Assembly: GCA_030613795.1 (NCBI GenBank)
Contig: JAUWLG010000062.1
Location: 1 to 7,025, forward strand
Source: Helicobacteraceae bacterium
Lineage (GTDB): Bacteria > Campylobacterota > Campylobacteria > Campylobacterales > Sulfurimonadaceae
DNA: 7,025 nt
Direction: 5' to 3'
A program made the position numbers and the translations under genes. The first letter of the stretch is position 1. Every line of letters starts with the position of its first letter. Shown here one piece after another: positions 1 through 6,828 of the stretch. The notes beneath the pieces were generated by a model. The model saw nothing but the letters and a program-made list of their open reading frames with translations, did not search any database and was not told where the DNA came from.

Positions 1-165
1 CCCGGCAGCTTTACCTTTATGATAGTCTGTCAACGGATCATTAAAACACTTTGTATCAAACTCGGATTTGGATATCTGATGGGTATCGTAGAGCCAGTGG
101 GCACCTAAGGCGTAGGCATATCCGTAAAAGGCACCCCACAATGCTGCTTGAAGTCTATTTTTCAT
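1..165 (-). CDS. ADP-ribosylglycohydrolase family protein, N-terminal fragment (cut by window edge)
   Basis: Only the first 55 codons are present; the rest lies beyond the left edge. The protein begins MKNRLQAALWGAFYGYAYAL, followed by GAHWLYDTHQIS. A Gly/Ala-rich first helix followed by ALGAHW-hydrophobic-YD is typical of one branch of the ADP-ribosylglycohydrolase (DraG/ARH-like) superfamily. Those enzymes hydrolyse ADP-ribosyl bonds with a binuclear metal centre. The metal-binding acidic residues expected further on are not in view, so activity cannot be judged. The ATG overlaps the mltF stop as ATGA, and GAAGG lies about 6 nt upstream, which supports this start and translational coupling. 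As the last visible gene of a cluster that also holds a sirtuin, a role in ADP-ribose or NAD-derived chemistry is plausible but inferred. The family call rests on a short stretch. Confidence 0.7.
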   Translation of the reverse strand, partial: MKNRLQAALWGAFYGYAYALGAHWLYDTHQISKSEFDTKCFNDPLTDYHKGKAAG

Positions 166-1592
166 GATCGACCTTCTTTTTTTTCGAGTATAGCATGATA
201 TTCGTAGATCGCCTCGACATAATCAACCGGCTCTTGCCCACGGGCGTAACCGTACTTTAGATCTTTATAGTATTTACGCTGTGAGAGCAGCGGCAGAACC
301 GTTTTTAGATCTTTCCACCTGTCTGGATCTTTTCCAAGTTTTCTAGCGAGTGCTCTTGCATCGATAAGATGCCCCATTCCTACATTATAAGCGGCATAGG
401 CAAACTTATAACGCTCGACACCTTGGACATCAGGTGAGACACGGCTTAACAGCTGTGCGTAATATTTTGCACCGCCATAGATACTTTGTGTTGCATTTAA
501 GCGATATTTTACACCCATCTCTTTTGCTGTCGGAAGTGTTAACATCATCATCCCGCGAACACCCGTCGGACTCTTTGCCAAACGATCCCAATGCGACTCT
601 TGGTAAGACTGTGCAGCCAAAAGCGTCCAGGGGATATCGTACTTTTGACCCGCTTTCATAAAAAGATCCCGATATTTTGGAAGACGCGAGTTCAGACGTT
701 TATGAAAAACAGAGATGTTAACGTAGTTGAACTGCTGTGCATTACTGTAGTAGTGGTCTTTGAGTTGCGCCATCTTGCCTGAGCACTCCAACTTGCTTAA
801 CCAAGCGATGAGTTTAGCATTGAGCTCTTTTTCACCGTCGCGCAATATCCATGCCAGTTTTTTATTATCACTTATCGAGAAGGCTTTTCGCAGTGCCGGG
901 TAATAGCGGTTATTGACCGAAAAGATATTGGAATCAACAACAGTACAATCTATCTTCTCCTGTGAGACCAAGGCTAAAAGCTGCTCACTTGAGTGTTCAA
1001 CTGAGGTCTCAAATGCCAGCTCGGGAAGCTCTTTTTGAAGTTCTATAAGACTCTCAGCATAGCTGGTATCTTTGCCAATCACTATCTTCAATCCCACCAG
1101 ATCTGACACAGAACGCGGAAACTCTTGACGTTTGATCATCTTTTGATGACAGATGACAAGCTCTTTGACACTAAAATAGCTTGGACCAAAAGCATACTCC
1201 TCTTCACGCTCTTTCGTTTTGGTCAAGGCACCTGCTGTTATCTCTCCGACACCTTCCTTCGTCAAGGCCATGGCTTCATTTACTGTTGAAACGACATGAA
1301 GTTTTAATGCAACGCCAAGATGCTCAGCAAAGTCTTTCAACAACAGATATTCAAAGCCCTCTTTACCAATCGCGCCGACAAAATAGGTGGTAGGACCATT
1401 CACCATCACCACTTCAAGCTCATTTTTGGCTTTGATCTTCTCTAATAGGCCAGACTCTTGTCTGCAGACAACCGTATTGTTTTGCTCACTGCCTACTGTC
1501 AGTGCAGGAATGAATGTGCTCCACCGCCCCACAAAAAATGCAAAAACACCGACCAAAAGAGCTATGATCAGACGCTGTGTTCTCAGTGACAA
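162..1592 (-). CDS. mltF: Membrane-bound lytic murein transglycosylase F (substrate-binding domain plus SLT domain)
   Basis: This 476-residue protein cleaves the MurNAc-GlcNAc bond of peptidoglycan to give 1,6-anhydromuramyl ends. Residues 8-22 (LIIALLVGVFAFFVG) form one hydrophobic segment after a basic start, acting as signal or membrane anchor facing the periplasm. Residues about 50-285 resemble a family 3 solute-binding domain. Residues about 300-470 are the SLT lysozyme-like domain: the catalytic glutamate is probably E332 in SYQESHW, followed by SPTGVRGMMML (341-351) and AYAAYNVG (398-405). Order and length match MltF (E. coli about 518 aa). The start is a TTG inside the end of the sirtuin gene (10-nt overlap), with AGAGGA 6 nt upstream; no better start places the hydrophobic segment at the N-terminus. 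The stop overlaps the next ATG as ATGA. Role in wall turnover is from the family; the ligand of the binding domain is unknown. Confidence 0.92.
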   Translation of the reverse strand: MSLRTQRLIIALLVGVFAFFVGRWSTFIPALTVGSEQNNTVVCRQESGLLEKIKAKNELEVVMVNGPTTYFVGAIGKEGFEYLLLKDFAEHLGVALKLHVVSTVNEAMALTKEGVGEITAGALTKTKEREEEYAFGPSYFSVKELVICHQKMIKRQEFPRSVSDLVGLKIVIGKDTSYAESLIELQKELPELAFETSVEHSSEQLLALVSQEKIDCTVVDSNIFSVNNRYYPALRKAFSISDNKKLAWILRDGEKELNAKLIAWLSKLECSGKMAQLKDHYYSNAQQFNYVNISVFHKRLNSRLPKYRDLFMKAGQKYDIPWTLLAAQSYQESHWDRLAKSPTGVRGMMMLTLPTAKEMGVKYRLNATQSIYGGAKYYAQLLSRVSPDVQGVERYKFAYAAYNVGMGHLIDARALARKLGKDPDRWKDLKTVLPLLSQRKYYKDLKYGYARGQEPVDYVEAIYEYHAILEKKEGRS

Positions 1593-2317
1593 AGATGTTC
1601 CTCTATAAGTTCCATCATCTCAGGTATTGCTTCTGTTGCCGTTGTCTGAATAAAGTGTTCGAAATAGTCATCAATATTTTTGTCAAAGCTGCCAAAGGAA
1701 CCGACATGCTCTTCTCGCTTTGGGTTGATCAGAATAGAGTGCCTGAACTCCTGAGCCAAAGGGACGATATCGATCACTTGGCCGCTGGTACCAATAGCCA
1801 TAAAAAGGTCACTTGCATCGACTGCCTCGTAAATGTGTCGGTACGCCGATGCACTCTCGCCAAACATCACCACATTGTGGCGAATGTCGTAACTACCGCA
1901 ATGGGGACACTGTTCATCCTCTTTTTGGGCTCTACAACCGACATCAAAGGTCTGATGGCACGATTCGCAGCGTAGATCCGTCAAGGTGCCGTGCAGATGG
2001 ATCACCTCTTTTGCACCTGCTTTTTCTAAGAGGTTATCAACGTTTTGCGTAAGATGGATGATCTGATTGGGATAACTCTCTTCCAAAGCGGCTAGTGCCC
2101 TGTGCATAGCATTGGGTTCTTTGTCTTCAAGGTCTTCTCGTCTGGCATTATAAAAATTGGTGACCAAGGCTCTATCTTGCTGCCAACCCTGAGTAGAGCA
2201 GACTGTCATGACATCATACTTCTCCCACAGTCCATCACTGTCACGAAAGGTGCTGATACCGCTCTCTGCACTCAGTCCCGCACCACTTATGATCATCACT
2301 TTGTTACGACTCGGCAT
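1583..2317 (-). CDS. cobB: Class III sirtuin, NAD-dependent protein deacylase (CobB/SIRT5-like)
   Basis: This 244-residue single-domain sirtuin removes acyl groups from protein lysines using NAD, giving nicotinamide and O-acyl-ADP-ribose. Visible motifs: NAD-binding GAGLSAESGISTFRDSDGLW (12-31), TQNVDNL (90-96), catalytic His in HLHG (H109), a zinc ribbon C117-x2-C120 and C137-x2-C140, FGE (152-154) and GTSG (176-179). Y56 and R59 in FYNARR form the Tyr-x-x-Arg pair that marks class III sirtuins, which accept succinyl- or malonyl-lysine, so desuccinylation as well as deacetylation is likely. The length is standard. The ATG has GGGAGG 6 nt upstream. The gene follows the ovothiol lyase gene after 56 nt, and its last codons contain the TTG start of mltF, implying coupled translation. 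A putative ADP-ribosylglycohydrolase lies two genes downstream. Targets are unknown. Confidence 0.95.
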   Translation of the reverse strand: MPSRNKVMIISGAGLSAESGISTFRDSDGLWEKYDVMTVCSTQGWQQDRALVTNFYNARREDLEDKEPNAMHRALAALEESYPNQIIHLTQNVDNLLEKAGAKEVIHLHGTLTDLRCESCHQTFDVGCRAQKEDEQCPHCGSYDIRHNVVMFGESASAYRHIYEAVDASDLFMAIGTSGQVIDIVPLAQEFRHSILINPKREEHVGSFGSFDKNIDDYFEHFIQTTATEAIPEMMELIEEHLCH

Positions 2318-2344
2318 TTAGTGCCTCCCATTCATTAAGCTGTT

Positions 2345-2357
2345 GACTCTTATAATA
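2345..2357 (-). promoter_or_regulatory. Weak possible -10 element upstream of the sirtuin gene
   Basis: The 56-nt gap between the lyase stop and the sirtuin ATG is AT-rich. On the minus strand it contains TATTAT (2352-2357, five of six to TATAAT), which would start transcription about 27 nt before the ATG. There is no TTGACA-like box at the usual distance, no TG extension and no terminator-like hairpin in the gap. A secondary internal promoter is possible, but read-through from ovoA explains the layout equally well. Confidence 0.22.
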
Positions 2358-2373
2358 TTACTACTTTTTACAA

Positions 2374-3558
2374 TTAATACTCATCAAAACTGCTCAATGC
2401 CAGATCCAATTGGGCTATGGCATCATCCATTGTCGGGCCGGGCACGGCAAAGTTTAACCGCATATACCCTTTGCCCTCTTTCCCGAATGAGACGCCGGGG
2501 CTAAGTCCTAGCGCAGCCTCTTCAACAAAAAAGCGCTTTAGTTCTCTGCTGTTCAGACCAAGACCAGAGCAGTCCAACCACGCCAAGTAAGTACCTTGCG
2601 GCTCTATAAAACGGATCTTGTCACTGTGTCTTTGGGCAAGGGATTTAAGCTTTGAGATGTTGCGCTGAAGGTGAATTAACAGCTCATCCAACCACTGTTC
2701 TCCTTCGCGGTATGCGGCTTCAAAACCTGCATGGGCGAAGACATTGCCTTGGGCAAAATGGATGCGCTCATACGCATCATCAAAAGCTTCTCGCATCTGC
2801 TCATTTTGCACCACAACCGTCGAGATAGCAAGACCCGCTGTGTTAAAGGTCTTACCCGGGCCAATCGCAGTGGCGGTAATATTAGCGACCTCTTCACTCA
2901 GTGAGGCAAAAGGGATGTGTTTATGGGGGGCATAGACCAGGTCAGAGTGGATCTCGTCTGCGACAACTGTGATGTTATGTTCCAAACAGATGTCGGCTAA
3001 GGCTTGCAGCTCTTTTTGAGACCAGACCCGTCCAACCGGGTTGTGAGGAGAGCACAAGAGCAGCAGTTTTGTGTCAGCATCGATCTTTGAACGCAGGTCG
3101 TCAAGATCAAAAGTATAGTCACCGTCATTATCACGCTTCAACGGATTACGCAAGACCTCTCGTCCATTACGTGTCACATTACTTAAAAAAGGCGGGTAGA
3201 TAGGCGTTTGAATAATGACTTTGTCACCGGGTTTGGTAAAGGCATGAATCGCTGTGTTGATCGTAGCCACAACGGAGTGTGAGTAGAACATCCACTCACG
3301 TTTCATCTCAAAACCGTGACGCTTTTTCATCCACTCTATCTGCGCTTCATACGCACTCAGAGGAACCTCTTCATAACCGTATATAGGGTGTGCTGCTCTT
3401 TTTTGAACCGCCTCTACAATACATGGCGGTGTCTCTATGTCCATGTCCGCTACCCACATCGGCAGAACATCTTCACTCTTAAACAGTTTTTGTCGAAGGG
3501 TATATTTCTCCGCATTTGTTGTCGAGCGGTCTACCACACACTGAAAGTCAAAACTCAT
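2374..3558 (-). CDS. MalY/PatB-type PLP-dependent C-S lyase, candidate ovothiol sulfoxide lyase (OvoB)
   Basis: This 394-residue fold-type I PLP enzyme belongs to the MalY/PatB (cystathionine beta-lyase) group. It has LPMWVADMD (32-40), the PHNPVGRVW loop (171-179), ADEIHSDL with cofactor-binding D201 (200-207), the probable PLP Schiff-base lysine K236 in GPGKTFN, and YMRLNF with carboxylate-binding R367. The family cleaves C-S bonds by beta-elimination. The ATG overlaps the ovoA stop as ATGA. In ovothiol synthesis a PLP lyase (OvoB) cleaves the OvoA sulfoxide product to 5-thiohistidine, so overlap with ovoA makes that the most likely substrate. Family membership is seen in the sequence; the OvoB role is inferred from position. 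A general cystathionine or cysteine-conjugate beta-lyase remains possible. A weak GGA lies about 7 nt before the ATG, consistent with coupled translation. Confidence 0.88.
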   Translation of the reverse strand: MSFDFQCVVDRSTTNAEKYTLRQKLFKSEDVLPMWVADMDIETPPCIVEAVQKRAAHPIYGYEEVPLSAYEAQIEWMKKRHGFEMKREWMFYSHSVVATINTAIHAFTKPGDKVIIQTPIYPPFLSNVTRNGREVLRNPLKRDNDGDYTFDLDDLRSKIDADTKLLLLCSPHNPVGRVWSQKELQALADICLEHNITVVADEIHSDLVYAPHKHIPFASLSEEVANITATAIGPGKTFNTAGLAISTVVVQNEQMREAFDDAYERIHFAQGNVFAHAGFEAAYREGEQWLDELLIHLQRNISKLKSLAQRHSDKIRFIEPQGTYLAWLDCSGLGLNSRELKRFFVEEAALGLSPGVSFGKEGKGYMRLNFAVPGPTMDDAIAQLDLALSSFDEY

Positions 3559-5663
3559 CTCTTTTTCCAGACACTCATCTGTGAAATAGTATGTTGAAAC
3601 TTACGGGCTGTTTCGGGAATGACAAAAGGGACATCATGGGTCCCAACTAGTTCAAACTTCCCTTCTAAAGCATTTTTTAGACCATCAAGTGTACTGACCA
3701 CATCACCGTTCTCATCTCGGTAACCACCTAACCAGAACTCTTTTTTAGTGTACTCTTCTAACCACGTGTATGGAGAGGTCAAGATCAGGTAACCCCCATC
3801 GTTTAGACGTTGATCAACATCATTTAAAAAGAGCATCGGCTCATACAGTCGGTCAATTAAATTCGTTGCCATAATAAGGTCGTACCCGCCAAAATGGGCT
3901 TTCAAATTACAAGCATCACCTTGCCAAAAGTCAACATTCTCTACTATATCACCAAATCCAAGTTCCTCAAGTGTCACACGTTCTTGAGCAACGATCTCGC
4001 CCTCAATAACGCGTTGAAAACCGATCTCTCTGTTCGTTTTCAAGTCAAGGCCTACCTGAACGAAACGTGCCGAAAAGTCAATACCCGTTACCTTGTCAAA
4101 ACCATGTGCCAACTCAAAACTTGCTCGCCCTGTCGCACAACCAAGATCAAGGGCATGCTTCATCGGTGTCCCTTTAGCGTACTCCAAAGCATACTCTGCA
4201 CACTTCTTCGCAAAGTTCTCTACACCGAAATGATTATTGCCATACTGAAAATGACAATACTGTGACACAAGAGCATCGCTTTCATAGATGTTTTCTTCTT
4301 TTTTCACTTCGTCTCCTTCGACAACTCTAAATCCTGCATGTTGGTAAAAATGGCGTCTAAACGCATAACGGGAGTGTTTCATGATCTCATTTCCACTGCT
4401 TGCCCATGATCCACCCTTAATAAGGTTGTGTTTGCCATCAAAGGTCGGCAGGGAGAAGTCATCATAGGCGTAGTGCGGCTCAAAACCTTTAAAACCGTTC
4501 ATATGGCTCTCTGTCCACTGCCAGACATTTCCTACGATATCATAAATATCACCAAAGGCAAAGTTATCGACAGGACAAGATGAGGCGTAATGGGCTAAAT
4601 TAATATTAGACCCACTGTCATCAAAGTCAGGCACATCTTTTATCCCCGCTCTTTCATACAGCAGGTACCACTCCGGCTCACTCAAAAGACGGTACTCTCT
4701 GCCCTCTTTTGCACTTTTCCAGCGACAGTACGCCTTCGCTTCCAAGTAGTTAACATCGACTGGCCAATTCATTGGCATAGCGATGATCTCTGTCATCGTT
4801 CTATAATCAAAACTTCCTTCACCGTTGTCAACCCAAAATGTCGGAGACAACGTTTTTGAGATCTCTAGAAAACGTCTGCCTTCTTCATCCCAATAGTCAG
4901 CATTAGTGTACCCGCCATCTTGCTCAAAGGCCAAGTACTCTTCGTTTGAGCAGAGGTATTTTGCTATTTTAAAGGCTTTGACACTCTCGTTTTGGACACC
5001 ATACTCGTTGTCCCAGCCATAGAGGTGATGATGTCGATCTTTGCCTAAAGTCACCTCAGCACCATCAACAGCGATCATCTCATTTTTAGGAGACAAACCA
5101 CTGTCAGGACAAATAGAGAAATTAACAACAGAGTGTACTTGCTCTATAGGAAGCTGACGATGTAGCACACTTGAGGTCTCAATATGAATACGTTCATGTT
5201 CGATCCCCATCAGAATGATCCACCATGGACTATCTTGGGTAATAGGCAGGGTCATTGGAAGAGAGGTGATCAAACCATCTACAAGAGTGCGCACCTCATC
5301 ACGGTATACTCTGGCTTCTGAGACCTCAGGCCAACTGTAGTTAGCACTCTCAAGATCATCCCAGTTCATTTCGTCCACACCAATGGCAAAGGTTGACTCA
5401 AATGCCGGATTGATTCGTTTATCAATTATTTTTGCCACCATAAACTTATTGACAAAAAAAGTAGCCGTATGGCCAAAATAGAAGATCATAGGATGGCGTG
5501 TTACTTCAGGCTGTTCGTAAAAGACGTTGTCATCATTAAAGACAGTAAAAAGATCTTCATAAGTATCGTAGGTTTTATGAAAATATTCACGTATCTCTTC
5601 ACGCTTTTTTTCGACATCATTGCCCGTCAAAGTAATGGGCATAGTATGGAGTGGGTGCAACAT
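3555..5663 (-). CDS. ovoA: OvoA, 5-histidylcysteine sulfoxide synthase with C-terminal 5-thiohistidine N-methyltransferase
   Basis: This 702-residue three-domain enzyme makes the redox thiol ovothiol. Residues about 15-175 form a DinB-like helical domain carrying the non-haem Fe(II) site: H65 in FYFGHTATFF and HERIHIE (H156, H160; HX3HXE). Residues about 195-450 form the formylglycine-generating-enzyme-like (FGE-sulfatase) domain, with MPMNWPV (296-302), GNVWQWTES (378-386), KGGSW (416-420) and RRHFYQHAGFRVV (436-448). Together they couple cysteine to histidine C5 with O2. Residues about 465-702 form a class I SAM methyltransferase, with DLGCATGRAS (506-515) and TGID (526-529); this domain distinguishes OvoA from the ergothioneine enzyme EgtB. 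Length and order match full OvoA. The gene appears to lead the cluster and overlaps the downstream lyase gene as ATGA. The exact start is uncertain (see the ribosome-binding-site entry). The product is probably cytosolic. Confidence 0.96.
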   Translation of the reverse strand: MLHPLHTMPITLTGNDVEKKREEIREYFHKTYDTYEDLFTVFNDDNVFYEQPEVTRHPMIFYFGHTATFFVNKFMVAKIIDKRINPAFESTFAIGVDEMNWDDLESANYSWPEVSEARVYRDEVRTLVDGLITSLPMTLPITQDSPWWIILMGIEHERIHIETSSVLHRQLPIEQVHSVVNFSICPDSGLSPKNEMIAVDGAEVTLGKDRHHHLYGWDNEYGVQNESVKAFKIAKYLCSNEEYLAFEQDGGYTNADYWDEEGRRFLEISKTLSPTFWVDNGEGSFDYRTMTEIIAMPMNWPVDVNYLEAKAYCRWKSAKEGREYRLLSEPEWYLLYERAGIKDVPDFDDSGSNINLAHYASSCPVDNFAFGDIYDIVGNVWQWTESHMNGFKGFEPHYAYDDFSLPTFDGKHNLIKGGSWASSGNEIMKHSRYAFRRHFYQHAGFRVVEGDEVKKEENIYESDALVSQYCHFQYGNNHFGVENFAKKCAEYALEYAKGTPMKHALDLGCATGRASFELAHGFDKVTGIDFSARFVQVGLDLKTNREIGFQRVIEGEIVAQERVTLEELGFGDIVENVDFWQGDACNLKAHFGGYDLIMATNLIDRLYEPMLFLNDVDQRLNDGGYLILTSPYTWLEEYTKKEFWLGGYRDENGDVVSTLDGLKNALEGKFELVGTHDVPFVIPETARKFQHTISQMSVWKKR

Positions 5664-5671
5664 CTCTCCTT
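5658..5671 (-). promoter_or_regulatory. ovoA ribosome binding site with ambiguous start (ATG 5663 or TTG 5660)
   Basis: The minus strand reads AAGGAGAGATGTTGCAC. The strong AAGGAG (5666-5671) lies only 2 nt before the ATG at 5663, unusually close. The next codon, TTG at 5660, is 5 nt away, a normal distance. The two choices differ by one residue. A third ATG at codon 8 (MPITLTGN) has no Shine-Dalgarno of its own. I keep ATG 5663 as the annotated start. Confidence 0.6.
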
Positions 5672-5683
5672 AGTATTTGATGT

Positions 5684-5692
5684 ATTTTAGCA
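5684..5692 (-). promoter_or_regulatory. Predicted extended -10 promoter for the ovoA cluster
   Basis: On the minus strand the sequence TGCTAAAAT fits an extended -10 (TGnTATAAT, five of six in the hexamer). Transcription would start near 5677, leaving a short leader that contains the AAGGAG. A TTGCCA (5703-5708) lies upstream but only 13 nt away, too close for a standard -35. A good -10 with a poor -35 is common for housekeeping promoters in Campylobacterota. Between this promoter and pgeF the divergent intergenic stretch holds only a small CTAATTAG palindrome (5758-5765). Confidence 0.5.
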
Positions 5693-5814
5693 GATTCTCT
5701 TTTGGCAAGGCTTAGTATCGAAAATCTAATTGTTGTTTTAAGGGCACCTCTAAAAACCTAATTAGCCTCAGAAGTAAAAAGATAATTCCTTGTTTATAGA
5801 TAACGATGTTCTAA

Positions 5815-5822
5815 TGTATAAT
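5815..5822 (+). promoter_or_regulatory. Predicted -10 box (perfect TATAAT) for pgeF
   Basis: TGTATAAT contains a perfect TATAAT at 5817-5822. No convincing -35 lies 16-18 nt upstream; TTGTTT at 5790 is 21 nt away. Transcription from this box should begin about 7 nt downstream, near 5829, which is the A of the preferred pgeF start codon. If the box is used, any pgeF start upstream of 5829 is outside the transcript. Confidence 0.45.
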
Positions 5823-5828
5823 CAAACT

Positions 5829-6593
5829 ATGCAAAATTTATCGAGTAAACTATTAAACACATTTCAACAGATCACATATTCCTTCACCACCCGTCATGGT
5901 GGTCTGTCTACATCGCCTTTTAATACAAAAAATCTCGCCTTTCATGTGGGAGACAACAGTGAAGATGTCATACAGAATCATCTACAATTAGCTCAGCAGA
6001 TGGGCTATAAATGTGCTAACCTGGTTCATATGCGACAGATACATTCAGACAAGATAATCATTGTCGATCCTGACATTCACAACTTTGGGAACCCGCCGGA
6101 GTGTGATGCACTGATCACCAACAAAGCCCACATTCCACTTATGGTCATGACGGCCGACTGCACGCCTGTACTACTTTTTGACAGTGTTAAAAATATCATT
6201 GCCGTGGCACACGCCGGACGTTCTGGTGCAATAAAAGGGATCGTCCCAAAGACCATAGAGAAGATGTGTACCAGCTTTGGAAGCAAGATAGAAGATATCA
6301 GTGTTGTACTTGGTCCCTCTATCCATGGCTGTTGCTATGAAGTCGGTGAGAAGATAGCTAACGAGATGATAGATGATGGTTACGACTTTGCCATCATCAA
6401 CAAAGAGGGAAGTTATTATTTAGAGGTCAATACTATTATCAAAAAACAGTTAGAAGCGATTGGTATCAAAAAAGAGAAGTTAGAGGATCTCAATATCTGT
6501 AACGCCTGTGAAAACCAGGACTTTTTCTCGTATCGAGCGGACAAACAAAAGACCGGACGCATTGCCGGTGTACTTATGTTATTACCACACTAA
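5829..6593 (+). CDS. pgeF: Peptidoglycan editing factor PgeF (laccase-domain, YfiH/LACC1 family)
   Basis: From ATG 5829 the protein has 254 residues. It begins MQNLSSKLLNTFQQ, then ITYSFTTRHGGLS, the usual family N-terminus. Metal/catalytic residues of the YfiH fold are visible: H72 in RQIHSDK, C111 in ADCTPVLLFD and H128 in AHAGRSG, followed by LGPSIHGCCYEVG and FFSYRADKQKTGRIAG. In E. coli the homologue (243 aa; H71, C107, H124) prevents wrong amino acids persisting in peptidoglycan precursors; homologues also act on purine nucleosides. The protein is cytosolic. The frame is open upstream to TTG 5790 (267 residues), and ATG 5814 is another option. None has a Shine-Dalgarno. I prefer 5829 because spacing of the metal residues fits the family and a TATAAT ends 6 nt before it, so the mRNA may be leaderless. 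The last codons (LPH, stop) lie in the left terminal repeat of the 6580-6851 element. Confidence 0.93.
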   Translation: MQNLSSKLLNTFQQITYSFTTRHGGLSTSPFNTKNLAFHVGDNSEDVIQNHLQLAQQMGYKCANLVHMRQIHSDKIIIVDPDIHNFGNPPECDALITNKAHIPLMVMTADCTPVLLFDSVKNIIAVAHAGRSGAIKGIVPKTIEKMCTSFGSKIEDISVVLGPSIHGCCYEVGEKIANEMIDDGYDFAIINKEGSYYLEVNTIIKKQLEAIGIKKEKLEDLNICNACENQDFFSYRADKQKTGRIAGVLMLLPH

Positions 6594-6602
6594 CTATATA
6601 CC
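6580..6602 (+). repeat. Left terminal inverted repeat (23 bp, perfect)
   Basis: It begins TATTACCACACTAAC and is the exact reverse complement of 6829-6851. It includes the last three sense codons of pgeF (TTA CCA CAC) and its TAA stop. Weaker complementarity continues inward for about ten bases (6604-6612 against 6819-6827, one mismatch). Confidence 0.97.
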
Positions 6603-6612
6603 CAAATATCAA

Positions 6613-6710
6613 TGAGGATGATTTTGTTCATAATCAAGGCAGATGTTCTTTAGCGTAGCCATAGCTACGGTGAAGGTTGTCTAACGTAGAGTATGGACAA
6701 AAGCACCTCA
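6613..6710. repeat. Long imperfect hairpin 1 inside the element
   Basis: The base pairs TGAGG (6613-6617) with CCTCA (6706-6710). The next stem pairs TTTTGTTCATA (6622-6632) with TATGGACAAAA (6692-6702), 11 positions with one G-T wobble. The apex is a perfect 6-bp stem, CGTAGC (6654-6659) with GCTACG (6664-6669), around a CATA loop, with partial pairing just outside it (CTTTA against TGAAG). The middle is bulged. Confidence 0.8.
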
Positions 6711-6717
6711 CCCTACG

Positions 6718-6820
6718 GGAAGAGAGATAAGAGGCAATCTTCAAACAAATAGAGGTTCGACTTAGCTACAGCTAGGCCTTCATCTCTTTTCGTTCAAATA
6801 TTACCTCTTCTCGCTCTTTT
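6718..6820. repeat. Long imperfect hairpin 2 inside the element
   Basis: The arm at 6721-6755 matches the reverse complement of 6783-6817 at 26 of 35 positions without gaps, including a run of six pairs (AAGAGG with CCTCTT). The apex is TAGC (6763-6766) with GCTA (6771-6774) around a TACA loop, similar to the apex of hairpin 1. On the plus strand the right arm ends in CTCTTTT, so some terminator activity for pgeF is possible, though the T tract is short. Confidence 0.78.
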
Positions 6821-6828
6821 GATCTTTA

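Noticed and set aside
1577..1975. Plus-strand open frame of 132 codons opposite the sirtuin gene
   Set aside because: It is fully antisense to a well-supported sirtuin, has no recognisable domain and reads as a shadow frame with odd Cys/His-rich composition.
2318..2373. Possible terminator between the lyase and sirtuin genes
   Set aside because: The gap is AT-rich but has no GC stem followed by a T tract on the minus strand, so read-through is more likely.
3894..4265. Plus-strand open frame of 123 codons opposite the ovoA methyltransferase region
   Set aside because: It is antisense to conserved OvoA motifs, including the SAM-binding loop, with no family resemblance and no convincing start signal.
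5703..5716. TGGCAAGG motif resembling half of a sigma-54 promoter
   Set aside because: The required TTGC half-site at the correct spacing is missing.
5739..5757. Motif on the minus strand reading GGTTTTTAGAGGTGCCCTT, reminiscent of an insertion-sequence end
   Set aside because: No matching inverted partner, target duplication or transposase remnant is visible nearby; a single short motif is not enough to call a relic.
6077..6286. Minus-strand open frame of 69 codons opposite pgeF
   Set aside because: It is a mirror of the conserved PgeF active-site region; no independent evidence for a gene.
6604..6828. Possible small protein or CRISPR-like repeat inside the structured element
   Set aside because: No start with a ribosome binding site and a protein-like frame is visible, and there are no regularly spaced direct repeats; the signal is inverted, not tandem.
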